A DNA stretch of 64,000 bases from Thermoanaerobaculia bacterium. GTDB lineage: Bacteria; Acidobacteriota; Thermoanaerobaculia; Multivoradales; J023. Below, in pieces: positions 34,426-42,740 of this stretch. The notes under the pieces were generated by a model that was given only the letters and a program-made list of their open reading frames with translations, was not told the DNA's origin and searched no databases. The position numbers were made by a program, and so were the translations under genes. The stretch is from NCBI GenBank assembly GCA_030431255.1, contig JAUIJL010000001.1, forward strand, positions 496,001 through 560,000. Direction: 5' to 3'. The first letter of the stretch is position 1. The number at the start of each line of letters is the position of its first letter.

Positions 34426-37245
34426 ATGGTGAATGAAACGTTGAAGAAATCCTCGTCTTGCCCGCGCTGTGGCTCGTCGATTCCGGCCCATGCCAAAGAC
34501 GCACTTTGCCCGGCCTGCCTGATGTCCCAGGCCTTGGCCATGCCGGACGACGAGACCTGGAGCCTGGACGGCTTGTCGCTCCACGGGATGCTGCCCGCTG
34601 GGGCGTCGGCCGGTGGGTTGCCGTCGGATGGGCTGCCGTCCGAAGGTCTCTCGATCACGGATCTGGTGGGGGCAGGGCCGCAGAAGACGGCATCGTTACC
34701 GCGAGATTTTGGCGATTACCGGCTGCTGCGCCTTTTGGGTAGCGGTGGCATGGGCAAGGTCTTTGAGGCCGAGCATCGGCCCACGGGACGTCGAGTCGCC
34801 CTCAAGCGGTTGGCCCTGCGGTTGGACTCGCCGGAGATGCGTCGGCGCTTCTTGCGTGAAGGACGTCTGGCGGCGAGTGTCAACCACCCCCACAGCCTTT
34901 ATGTCTTCGGGTCTGAAGACATCGACGGCACACCGGTGATCACCATGGAGATCGCCGCCGGGGGCACGCTCAAAGACGAGCTGGACCAGCGCGGTCCTCT
35001 GCCCGTTCGCCAAGCGGTGGACGCCATGCTCGATGTGATCGCGGGCCTTCAAGCCGCCGGCGAGGTGGGGGTTCTGCATCGCGACATCAAACCGTCGAAT
35101 TGTTTCGTCATGCCCGACGGCTCGGTGAAGATCGGTGATTACGGTCTTTCCATTTCGTCTTTGCGCCGAGAAGACACCCATCTCACCGCGTCGGGCCGCA
35201 TCATGGGCACCCCGGCCTATGCGTCTCCAGAGCAATTGCGTGGTGACGAATTGGACCTGCGGGCCGATATCTATTCCGTGGGTGCGACCCTCTACACCTT
35301 GCTCACCGGTAGGGCCCCCTTCGACGGCCGCAACGCCGTGCAAGTGGTTGCAAACGCCGTGAAGATGTCTCCCAAGAAACCCAGCGAGCTGAGGGCCGAG
35401 CTTCCGGCAGGCCTGGAGAGCATCGTTTGCCGGTGCTTGGAGAAAGAGCCGGGCAGCAGATTCACCGACTACCGATCGCTGAGCGAAGCTTTGTTGCCGT
35501 TCAGCTCGAGGGAGAGCGAATCCGTACCGCTGGATGATCGGAGCGCCGCGGGTTGGATCGATTTCTTGATCGCCTGTTTCGTCCCTTACATCGCGATGCG
35601 GCTTTGGGTCGGAGGGACCGAGCTCCATTTCGGCTGGCAGATGGAGCGCACCCTCTATTCGGCCCGCTTCTACCTGGCTTTTCTCGCGTTCGCCATGCTC
35701 TATTTCACGGTGGTCGAAGGATTTTTCGGGGGCGGGCTCGGCAAAAAACACAAAGGTCTGTTGGTGATCCGCGCCGCCGATGGCGGTCGGCCCGGACCTC
35801 TGCGGGCTTGGATTCGCATTGCCGTCCCCTTGCTGAGCACCGAGGCGGTGCGCGTGCCGTTGGTCTTCACATTCATCTCCGCCACGCGGGTGGAGGAGCT
35901 GACCTTCTGGCAAATCATGTCTTACATCGGGCTCGCCATCGTCTGTCCGTGGGTGCCGATTCTGTTGGATTGGATCTTCCGGCGGGCCGGTAGCCAGGCG
36001 ACACTGTGGGATCGGTTGAGCGGCACGCGGGTGGTGGCTCGTCCGAAGGCCGAATCTCGTCCCGCGGTGGTGCCGGTCGCAGTGCCTGAGGCCCTGCATT
36101 TCCAAGCCGAGGATTCCCGCGCCGACTCGGCTCGGCTCGGTCCTTACGAGATCCAGGGGGAAATTGTGCCCGGCCAGTGGTTGCAGGGAGTCGATCCCGT
36201 GCTGGATCGCCCTGTGTGGCTGCTGAGGCGGCCGGGCGCAGGGCCTTCGGCTTCAAGGCGGGCGGCGTCCCGGCCTGGACGCCCCCGGTGGTTGCAGAAG
36301 ACCCAAGACCGGCAAGGGGTCGCGTGGGATGCCTTCGAAGGGTGCCCGGGCGTGCCGTTCCGCCTGCGAGCCGCCGAGGGACCCATTCCGTGGGTTGAGC
36401 TGCGTCATTGGCTGCACGATTTGGCTTCGGAGCTGTGGGCTTCCGAGCAGGCCGATGGGCAGATCGACCCTGAGGCGTCGGCGTCTCAGCTCAGCCTGGA
36501 TCATATTTGGCTCACCACCTCCGGGCGGGCGCTCTTGCTCGATCTGCCCTGGCCGTCCGGGACCTCCGAGACGGCTGCTCACAGGCCTGCTGAATGCTTT
36601 GAAGCGGGGGAGCTTGCGGGCCAACAGCAGCTCCTCGCTGCGGTCGGCGAGTGTGTGGAGACCACCAGCTTGCCTCTCCACGCTCGCCCGGTGCTGAGCA
36701 ACCTGAGCGAAGGACGGTTCGAGAAGCTCAGTTTCTTGGCGGGAACCTTGAGAGGTTTGATGGATCGACCCGCCGAGCTTGGTCGTCCGTCCAGGGCCGG
36801 GGCCCTCTTCCTGCTGCCGGTCTACAACTTTCTCATGACCCTGGTCGGCTCTTGGGAGACCGCCACAGAGCTCGAAGGCCTCTCCCGCCACTTCGGCTCG
36901 ATCACCTTCTTGGTGCTCTTCGTGATCGTCGCCTGCGCGGCCGTGACGCAGCTCCTGCTCGTCCCCTTCCGCACCACCGTCGGACATGCTCTTTTCCGTC
37001 TAGCGGTGGTGGACGGCGAGGGTCGATCGGCGAGCCGTCGACGTCTGTTGGCACGGTGGTCCGTGGCCTGGGTGCCGTTGATCCTGGCCGCCGCCATCTC
37101 GATGGAGCTCGCACCGTCCGGCCTGGCGTCTCCGTGGCTTCTCGCAGCTTTTGCCTTGTGGCTCGCGGCTGCTCTCTACGCCGCCCTCGACCCCCACCGG
37201 GGTCTGCACGATCGCTTGGCCGGAACCTGGATCGTGCTGCGCTAG
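34426..37245 (+). CDS. Ser/Thr protein kinase with zinc ribbon and two RDD-like membrane domains
   Basis: A 939-residue protein; ATG 34426 has AAGGAA about 6 nt upstream. Residues 12-31 form a zinc ribbon (CPRC...CPAC). The kinase domain (about 92-360) shows LGSGGMGKVFEA, VALKRL, HRDIKPSN and TPAYASPEQL, but the metal motif reads DYG instead of DFG. Residues about 370-530 are an RDD-like membrane domain (GWIDFLIACFVPYIAMRLW, LGKKHKGLLVI). After a soluble stretch, a second RDD-like region closes the protein (GHALFRLAVVDGEGR...LHDRLAGTWIVLR). It follows the ECF sigma gene and probably controls it or is co-expressed with it. Confidence 0.87.
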   Translation: MVNETLKKSSSCPRCGSSIPAHAKDALCPACLMSQALAMPDDETWSLDGLSLHGMLPAGASAGGLPSDGLPSEGLSITDLVGAGPQKTASLPRDFGDYRLLRLLGSGGMGKVFEAEHRPTGRRVALKRLALRLDSPEMRRRFLREGRLAASVNHPHSLYVFGSEDIDGTPVITMEIAAGGTLKDELDQRGPLPVRQAVDAMLDVIAGLQAAGEVGVLHRDIKPSNCFVMPDGSVKIGDYGLSISSLRREDTHLTASGRIMGTPAYASPEQLRGDELDLRADIYSVGATLYTLLTGRAPFDGRNAVQVVANAVKMSPKKPSELRAELPAGLESIVCRCLEKEPGSRFTDYRSLSEALLPFSSRESESVPLDDRSAAGWIDFLIACFVPYIAMRLWVGGTELHFGWQMERTLYSARFYLAFLAFAMLYFTVVEGFFGGGLGKKHKGLLVIRAADGGRPGPLRAWIRIAVPLLSTEAVRVPLVFTFISATRVEELTFWQIMSYIGLAIVCPWVPILLDWIFRRAGSQATLWDRLSGTRVVARPKAESRPAVVPVAVPEALHFQAEDSRADSARLGPYEIQGEIVPGQWLQGVDPVLDRPVWLLRRPGAGPSASRRAASRPGRPRWLQKTQDRQGVAWDAFEGCPGVPFRLRAAEGPIPWVELRHWLHDLASELWASEQADGQIDPEASASQLSLDHIWLTTSGRALLLDLPWPSGTSETAAHRPAECFEAGELAGQQQLLAAVGECVETTSLPLHARPVLSNLSEGRFEKLSFLAGTLRGLMDRPAELGRPSRAGALFLLPVYNFLMTLVGSWETATELEGLSRHFGSITFLVLFVIVACAAVTQLLLVPFRTTVGHALFRLAVVDGEGRSASRRRLLARWSVAWVPLILAAAISMELAPSGLASPWLLAAFALWLAAALYAALDPHRGLHDRLAGTWIVLR

Positions 37246-37293
37246 CCGACTAAAGCCTCCTAACCCAGTCTCTATCAACCATTAATTTTTTCG

Positions 37294-37310
37294 GTGTGGA
37301 TCGTCCACAC
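37294..37310 (+). promoter_or_regulatory. Perfect palindrome abutting a Shine-Dalgarno site
   Basis: GTGTGGATCGTCCACAC has 7-bp perfect arms around TCG and ends one base before AGGAG (37311-37315) of the acyltransferase gene. It could be an operator or an mRNA hairpin that controls access to the ribosome site. Confidence 0.5.
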
Positions 37311-37322
37311 AGGAGATCTCTC

Positions 37323-39185
37323 ATGTCTCTATTTACTGGAAATACGATTGCCGGAAACACAGTGGTTGCCGGAAATACGGTGGCCGAAAAAGCAGCTGTG
37401 ACGCCGACCCTGGCCGCCGCGATCGAGCGTCGCCATGATCTCGACGCCTTGAGAGCCTTCGCCATGCTTTTGGGCATTGTGCTGCACGGAGCCCTGTCGT
37501 TCATGCCGGCGCTTTGGCCGATCCGAGATGCTCAGCAGAATGAGCTTCTCGCTTGGATGGTGGGCATCATCCACGGTTTTCGCATGCCGGTTTTCTTCGT
37601 CATGAGCGGATTTTTCACCGCCATGTTGTGGCGTCGCAGGGGCCTCCAAGCCCTGCTCAATCATCGATTCCGTCGCATCTTCTTGCCCCTGCTGCTCGGT
37701 ATGCTGACCGTGGTGCCGGCCGTGGAGTGGGTGTCCAAGAAAGGCCTCGAGCTGGGGCCCGGTACGCCTCCGGCCTCGGCGGAATCGTCCGCGGATGCCG
37801 AGCCGAGCCCCGCGACCGGCTTTTCCGAAAAGAGCCTGGAGGAGCTGAACGCGGTGGATCCGGTGACCACTTTGACGCCCCTTTCATTGGCTTCGGTGCA
37901 GGGCACCACGGATTCGATGCGTGAGCTCTTGACGTTGGGCGTCGAGGTGAACGGCACCAACCGTGACGGCTCCACCGCGTTGGTGCTCGCCGCCCTTGCC
38001 GGTCATGTCGAAGCCGCGGAGCTGTTGCTCGAAGCGGGTGCGGATTGGAGCTTGGCCGGTGCCGACGGATCCACTCCTCTTCACACGGCCGCCTTCTTCG
38101 GCCGATTCGAGGTGGTGGAGCTGTTGTTGGCAGCGGGAGCCGACCCCGGCATTAGGAACGGCTACGGTCAAACCGTGCCCGAGGTGCTCGCAGCCGATTG
38201 GCAGACCACCTCCTTTATCGCCGGCATGGTGGGTCAGAAGCTCGAACGCGAGCTGTTGGAGGCGGGGCGAGCCAAAATCGCCGAAGCCTTGGCGGCCCAC
38301 GCCGACGCAGAGCTGGACGGGCAGAGCTCCGGTGAAGCCGGCTCGCAGGTCTCGGGAGCCGGAGGCTCGCAGGTTTCGGGAGCCAGAGGCTCCAATGCCG
38401 AGGTCTCGGGCTGGGTCGTCCAGCTGATGATCCGCCCCTTCTTCCATCATCTGTGGTTCTTGTGGTTCCTCTGCTGGTTCATGGTGGCCTTCGCAGCCTA
38501 CGCTTGGGTGTCTGACCGCAGAGCCGAAGACGATTCGGAGGGTGGAATCGTGAGACTTCTGGTGCTGTCACCCTTCCGCCTTCTGTGGTGGGTGCCGATC
38601 ACCTGCGTGCCGCAATTCTGGATGGGACGGCAGATGCCGGGATTCGGTGCCGACACCTCCGTCGGCTTGCTGCCCATGCCTCACGTGCTGGCGTTCTACG
38701 CCATCTTTTTCTTCTTTGGCGCCCTTTATTTCGACGCCGACGATAGCCAGGGCCGGGTCGGCCGATGGTGGTGGCTCTGCTTGCCCTCGGGCCTGTTGCT
38801 CTTTCCCGTCGGTGCGGGTTTGGCCATGGCTGGGGCTCACAACGTGGAGCCCGGAGTCCGAGCCATGGCCGTCTTGCTGCAGGCGATCTACCCGTGGATC
38901 ATGATCTTCGGCCTGATGGGCCTCTTCCGTCGTCTGTTGAGCACTGAACGCCCGGCCTTGCGCTATCTGTCGGACGCTTCCTACTGGCTCTACTTGGCCC
39001 ATCTGCCACTGATCATGGGTGCTCAGATTTTGGTGCGGAATATGAATCTACCCGCGTCGGCGAAATTCACTCTGATCTGCGTGGTGGTCACGGCCATTCT
39101 GTTGATGATCTATCAAACCGCCGTTCGCTACACATGGTTGGGTCGGCTTTTGAACGGTCCCCGGCGTCGGTCGGCGGTTGGATGA
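37323..39185 (+). CDS. Acyltransferase-3/OpgC-like membrane protein with inserted ankyrin repeats
   Basis: A 620-residue protein; ATG 37323 has AGGAG 7 nt upstream. The first part (RRHDLDALRAFAMLLGIVLHGALSFM, then MPVFFVMSGFFTAML...RRIFLPLLLG) is the start of an acyltransferase-3 domain, a 10-TM family that O-acylates envelope glycans. Residues about 181-290 are three to four ankyrin repeats (DGSTALVLAALAGHVEAAELLLEAGA, DGSTPLHTAAFFGRFEVVELLLAAGA) inserted between TM3 and TM4. A low-complexity run of SQVSG units follows, then the remaining TMs (HHLWFLWFLCWFMVAF...SDASYWLYLAHLPLIM). The N-terminus has imprecise GNTVA repeats. Confidence 0.87.
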   Translation: MSLFTGNTIAGNTVVAGNTVAEKAAVTPTLAAAIERRHDLDALRAFAMLLGIVLHGALSFMPALWPIRDAQQNELLAWMVGIIHGFRMPVFFVMSGFFTAMLWRRRGLQALLNHRFRRIFLPLLLGMLTVVPAVEWVSKKGLELGPGTPPASAESSADAEPSPATGFSEKSLEELNAVDPVTTLTPLSLASVQGTTDSMRELLTLGVEVNGTNRDGSTALVLAALAGHVEAAELLLEAGADWSLAGADGSTPLHTAAFFGRFEVVELLLAAGADPGIRNGYGQTVPEVLAADWQTTSFIAGMVGQKLERELLEAGRAKIAEALAAHADAELDGQSSGEAGSQVSGAGGSQVSGARGSNAEVSGWVVQLMIRPFFHHLWFLWFLCWFMVAFAAYAWVSDRRAEDDSEGGIVRLLVLSPFRLLWWVPITCVPQFWMGRQMPGFGADTSVGLLPMPHVLAFYAIFFFFGALYFDADDSQGRVGRWWWLCLPSGLLLFPVGAGLAMAGAHNVEPGVRAMAVLLQAIYPWIMIFGLMGLFRRLLSTERPALRYLSDASYWLYLAHLPLIMGAQILVRNMNLPASAKFTLICVVVTAILLMIYQTAVRYTWLGRLLNGPRRRSAVG

Positions 39186-39463
39186 ACGACCCTAGGTCTC
39201 CCGACGAGGTCGAGAGCGGGCGACTGTTCAGAGGTGGTGAGCCGTCAATTGACAAGAGAGATGGGTTTCACCACAATTGGGCGGTCAAATGGGCAGGACA
39301 GCTCGCAAATAACCCAGAGTTATCTGTCGCGTGTTCAGCCCGTTTCCCTACCGCGTCAGAGGTAACGGTAGGAGCTGTTTTAGGTTGAGTCATGCGGCTG
39401 ATCTCTTGAGAATCGACCTCTGAGGCCGTGCTGAATCCCACATCCTTCCCCAAGGAGCCCGTC

Positions 39464-39646
39464 ATGAAAAAGCGTGAAGTTTCCAAAGAGCTGGTTGAGA
39501 AGACCGTAGAGACCCTCGACCAGCTCGAGAACGCAGTCCTCGACATCAAAACCGGTGTGACCGCCGGCGGCACCGGCGATCGTCCCACGTTCCCTGCTCC
39601 CACGCCGGACTACGGCTGCCCGACTCCCTGCACCGCGGAGTACTGA
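39464..39646 (+). CDS. RiPP precursor peptide (putative radical SAM substrate)
   Basis: A 60-residue peptide; ATG 39464 has AAGGAG 6 nt upstream. Residues 1-35 are a charged helical leader (MKKREVSKELVEKTVETLDQ...). A Gly-Gly (TAGG) follows, then a short Pro/Thr/Tyr/Cys-rich core ending PTPDYGCPTPCTAEY with a C-x3-C pair. A radical SAM/SPASM enzyme gene begins 173 nt downstream on the same strand. Leader-GG-core plus an adjacent SPASM maturase is the layout of ribosomally made, post-translationally modified peptides. No exporter or peptidase gene is adjacent. No known precursor family recognised. Confidence 0.75.
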   Translation: MKKREVSKELVEKTVETLDQLENAVLDIKTGVTAGGTGDRPTFPAPTPDYGCPTPCTAEY

Positions 39647-39731
39647 TATCAGCAACGAAGCATTGAAGGTCTCCGCCGTGCCCCGAGTGCTGCGGGCGTA
39701 ACCTGAGCGTGCCTCGAACCGATTCAGTTTG

Positions 39732-39760
39732 AGACGCGGGATCTAGCGGGTCCCGCGTCT
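39732..39760 (+). terminator. Terminator/attenuator between RiPP precursor and maturase
   Basis: AGACGCGGGA and TCCCGCGTCT form a perfect 10-bp stem with a 9-nt loop, followed by TTCGCTTTCTT. It lies 85 nt after the precursor stop and 59 nt before the maturase ATG. Partial read-through would give more precursor than enzyme, as is usual in RiPP loci. Confidence 0.7.
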
Positions 39761-39819
39761 TTCGCTTTCTTGTCACCTCTCATTTTTTTCTACTCATTTT
39801 TTCCACAGAAAGAACCGAC

Positions 39820-41166
39820 ATGGCTGAAGCCGTCCGTGATCCGAATTATCTCCGGTCTACCTATGCGGTGTGGGAGATCACCCTCAAATGCAACCTGGGC
39901 TGCATTCACTGCGGATCGCGAGCCGGAGATGCGCGCACGAACGAGCTGGACACCGCCGAAGCGCTCGATTTGGTCGGCCAATTGGCCGGTGTCGGAGTCC
40001 GTGAGGTGACCCTGATCGGCGGGGAGTCTTTCCTCAGGCCCGACTGGCTCGACATCGCCAGGGAAGTTCGCAAACAGGGCATGCGGCTGACCATGACCAC
40101 CGGCGGGTTTGGTCTCGGGCCCAAGCTAGCCGATCAGATGGCAGACGTCGGCTTTTCGAGGGTCAGCGTTTCGATCGACGGTCTGGAAGCGACCCACGAC
40201 TATCTGCGAGGAAAGAAAGACTCCTGGAATTGGTGCTTCAAGGCGATCGAATCCCTGCAAAACGTAGGCATCGACGTCACGGCCAACACTCAGCTCAATC
40301 GGTTGAACGCCCCCGAGCTGCCCCGTCTATACGAAGCTATCTACCAAGCCGGGGTGAGGGTGTGGCAAGTGCAAAAAACCTCTCCCATGGGCAATGCCGC
40401 GGACCGGCCGGAGATCATTTTCCAGCCGTACGACATGTTGGAGCTCTTCCCGGTGCTCCACTACATCTTGATGCGCGGGCTGGATGAAGGATTCCAAATG
40501 GCGCCCAGCGACAGCCTCGGCTATTTCGGTCCCTACGAGCGCCGCCTCCGGCAGCATCGAAACACACCCAATCCCGACACCGCGTTCTGGGTCGGCGATT
40601 TGGGTGGGGTGATGAGTCTCGGCATCGAGTCCGACGGCACGATCAAGGCCGATCCGTCCCTGCCCACGGACGACTATGCCGGCGGCAATATTCGCGAAAC
40701 GTCCCTCGAAGAAATCATTTACGAAGCCGACCGGCTGGCGATCAACGACGAACGGGGTCTCGAGCACCTTTGGGGATTCTGCAAGAGCTGCGAGTTCGCC
40801 GAGATCTGCCGCGGCGGTCAAGTCTGGAGCTCCCACGTCTTCTTCGATCGGCGTGGCAACAATCCGCTCTGTCACCATCGGTCGCTGATTCACGCCGCCC
40901 AAGGGTTACAAGAGCATCTGCGATTGGCAGAGCGAGCTGAAGGCGTGCCGTTCGACAACGGCGTCTTCGAGATCTCGGTGGAAAAAGCTTCCGACCCATC
41001 CCCGGAAGCCTTCACCATCGACAGGGTCGACTGGCCCGAAGCCTGGCTCGAAGCCGAGCCCGACCTGTCCGCAAGGCTCAAAGCAGAGCGCGATCGCACG
41101 ATCGAGGTCTGGCGTCAGACCCGGCTGTCCAAGATGCCGGCTGTAGTGGAGACGGCGTCTGTCTGA
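39820..41166 (+). CDS. Radical SAM/SPASM peptide maturase lacking AuxI ligands
   Basis: A 448-residue enzyme. C24-x3-C28-x2-C31 (KCNLGCIHC) binds the SAM [4Fe-4S] cluster; GGES (67-70) is the SAM-binding motif. The C-terminal SPASM-like region keeps C321-x2-C324-x5-C330 and C351, the ligand set of AuxII. The three recognisable AuxI positions are changed: D260 (GDLGG), D278 (G273-x4-D in TIKADPSLP) and Q334 (C330-x3-Q). The frame PSLPTDDYAGGNIR and LWGFCKSCEFAEICRGG and GNNPLCHHR resembles maturases paired with short peptides in myxobacteria. It probably modifies the peptide encoded at 39464-39646. No RRE/PqqD domain is seen. Confidence 0.9.
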   Translation: MAEAVRDPNYLRSTYAVWEITLKCNLGCIHCGSRAGDARTNELDTAEALDLVGQLAGVGVREVTLIGGESFLRPDWLDIAREVRKQGMRLTMTTGGFGLGPKLADQMADVGFSRVSVSIDGLEATHDYLRGKKDSWNWCFKAIESLQNVGIDVTANTQLNRLNAPELPRLYEAIYQAGVRVWQVQKTSPMGNAADRPEIIFQPYDMLELFPVLHYILMRGLDEGFQMAPSDSLGYFGPYERRLRQHRNTPNPDTAFWVGDLGGVMSLGIESDGTIKADPSLPTDDYAGGNIRETSLEEIIYEADRLAINDERGLEHLWGFCKSCEFAEICRGGQVWSSHVFFDRRGNNPLCHHRSLIHAAQGLQEHLRLAERAEGVPFDNGVFEISVEKASDPSPEAFTIDRVDWPEAWLEAEPDLSARLKAERDRTIEVWRQTRLSKMPAVVETASV

Positions 41167-41225
41167 AGACGGATCGAGCCGTCGACCCTTCGCAACACCA
41201 GTAGCAGAAGAGTGATTGCCGGGTC

Positions 41226-42329
41226 CTAGTCGGTTCTGTCGGCTGAAGAGTCTGGATTCGAGAAGATTTCGTCGAGGGTCGTCGCCGAGAGCATCCTACG
41301 GCTCCACTGGAGAAGCTCGTCCGTGGAAGCCTTCCGGAGGCGGACTTCCAGCTCCGGCGCGACTTCTCCGAATTTGTGCTCGATCAGCTCCTTGAGCATT
41401 TCTTGCCGGCCTTCCTGCAAACCCAGCCGGAGTCCTTCTTTCCTGCCGCTTTGCAGGCCTTCGGAACGTGCTTGAGCGGCAATGTCTTCTCTCATGCGCT
41501 CAGCGATGTCTTCTCTCATGCGTTCTTTGATGCGTTCTATGCGTTGGCCGATCATGTTGGGAACCTCCTGCAGATCTCTGATTGTCGGTAGTTTATCTCC
41601 CTCGGAGATTAAACGGGGCAAGACTGCTTGGTTGATGAAGGTGACGAAGGCGTCGGCCAGCTCTTGATCGGCCAGATTCAGCACCACTTTCAGATCGTCG
41701 ACGGCTTCGCTCAGGCCTTCCATATCTTCGAGCTGCTCGAGACGGAAGAGCCCTAAGAGTGGGCTTTTCGATCCGATCAAGGGGCTCAGATCGTGGCGCT
41801 GAGCGTCGATCAGGTGGTAGCTCCAGACATCTAATCCTTCGGGACCGTCGTGCAGGGGCTCCAGGAGGTCCAACAGCGAGGTGGCGGCCGTCCACGGTTG
41901 GTCGTGGTTGTAAAACACCACCGACAAAATGGTCGGCAGCTTATCTCCGGGGGATAGGGCCTTCCGTCGCGCCAAGTCGTGCAGGGCCAAGAGTTTATAG
42001 GTGACCATGTCGAGGGCCATGAGCTTTCTCGGACGACTCTGGTGCTCGAGATGAAGGTAAACGTAGAACCAATCGGACGGCTTTGTGAGTGCTGCTCGTG
42101 GACTCGGCTCACGGTTTTCGAAGGGGCTCTGCCGGATTGCCACCCGCCAGAGGATGTCTTGTTCCCTCCGTTTGAGCTCTGGGCTGAGCAGCCTCTCTGG
42201 AACCTTGTCGAGAGTGCTGAAATCCAATCGATCAACCCACTCGCCGGTTAGGCAATAACGAACCAAATCCTCGACCATACGCGGAAAATGAAACAGTAGC
42301 CGGTGGGTCTTATCCTGTTCCTCAGCCAT
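41226..42329 (-). CDS. Rpn/YhgA-like PD-(D/E)XK nuclease family protein
   Basis: A 367-residue protein; ATG 42329 has AGGAGG 8 nt upstream. The N-terminal region (HRLLFHFPRMVEDLVRYCL..., DWFYVYLHLEHQSRPRKLMALDMVTYKLL) follows the Rpn/YhgA pattern in which E and Q of a PD-(D/E)xK-like site sit in hLhlEhQS. The C-terminal part has a charged helix with a near-perfect duplication ERMREDIA-ERMREDIA and a GLRLGLQEGRQEML segment, as common in this family. Relatives are recombination-promoting DNA endonucleases once called transposases. It is an orphan between the RiPP locus and a long intergenic hairpin. Confidence 0.82.
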   Translation of the reverse strand: MAEEQDKTHRLLFHFPRMVEDLVRYCLTGEWVDRLDFSTLDKVPERLLSPELKRREQDILWRVAIRQSPFENREPSPRAALTKPSDWFYVYLHLEHQSRPRKLMALDMVTYKLLALHDLARRKALSPGDKLPTILSVVFYNHDQPWTAATSLLDLLEPLHDGPEGLDVWSYHLIDAQRHDLSPLIGSKSPLLGLFRLEQLEDMEGLSEAVDDLKVVLNLADQELADAFVTFINQAVLPRLISEGDKLPTIRDLQEVPNMIGQRIERIKERMREDIAERMREDIAAQARSEGLQSGRKEGLRLGLQEGRQEMLKELIEHKFGEVAPELEVRLRKASTDELLQWSRRMLSATTLDEIFSNPDSSADRTD

Positions 42330-42740
42330 GCCGTGAGCCTCCTGAATACGCTTTTTGTGCTCGCTCTTGCCGGGCGTCGGGTAGAGCGAGGGACGGCCGA
42401 GCACCATCAGGCTCGTCGACCCTTAAGCCGTTTCAGGAAACTTGATCAATATCTGTACCGGGTGACTGAGAGGGTGTTAAAGGTTGAGAATAATAGATTT
42501 ACTGGATTCTTTGCCGCGTCCTGTCGTCTCTTGCTGTCAGAAGGTTTTGACGGCGACGGGCTCTGCAGCAGAAATCCCGCTGATCGAGCCCCTTTTGGTA
42601 TGTCCAATGATTCTGCGGGGGCGCACAATCATTGGACACCCATCTCCTTCGATCAATGGCAGCTCAGGCCAATGTGCTCTTTCTTTCGCCCAACGGCAGG
42701 GTGGGCGCCCTGAGGACGAGGAACCCGGTGGGCAGTAGAG
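42330..42740. other. Gene-free stretch with a long hairpin
   Basis: About 410 nt lie between two minus-strand genes. I see no protein-like frame with a start and ribosome site. The clear structure is the inverted repeat at 42601-42638. The left part (42440-42530) is AT-richer than its surroundings and may hold the promoter of the Rpn-like gene. Confidence 0.4.
42601..42638. repeat. 38-nt near-perfect hairpin
   Basis: TGTCCAATGATT and AATCATTGGACA are perfect 12-bp arms. Inside them, after one C-C mismatch, TGCG and CGCA extend the stem by 4 bp around a GGGG loop. No T-run follows on either strand, so a standard terminator is unlikely. Confidence 0.85.

Noticed and set aside
34696-36105. 469-codon minus-strand open frame
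   Set aside because: Shadow of the zinc-ribbon kinase-RDD gene; high GC at third positions creates long open antisense frames.
39182-39388. 68-codon frame beginning at the ATGA overlap with the acyltransferase stop
   Set aside because: No ribosome site, low protein-like character and no conserved motif; probably chance.
41226-42329. Insertion sequence transposase
   Set aside because: The protein belongs to the Rpn/YhgA nuclease type; no terminal inverted repeats or target-site duplication flank it.
42601-42638. Standard rho-independent terminator
   Set aside because: The stem is strong, but no T-run follows on either strand.
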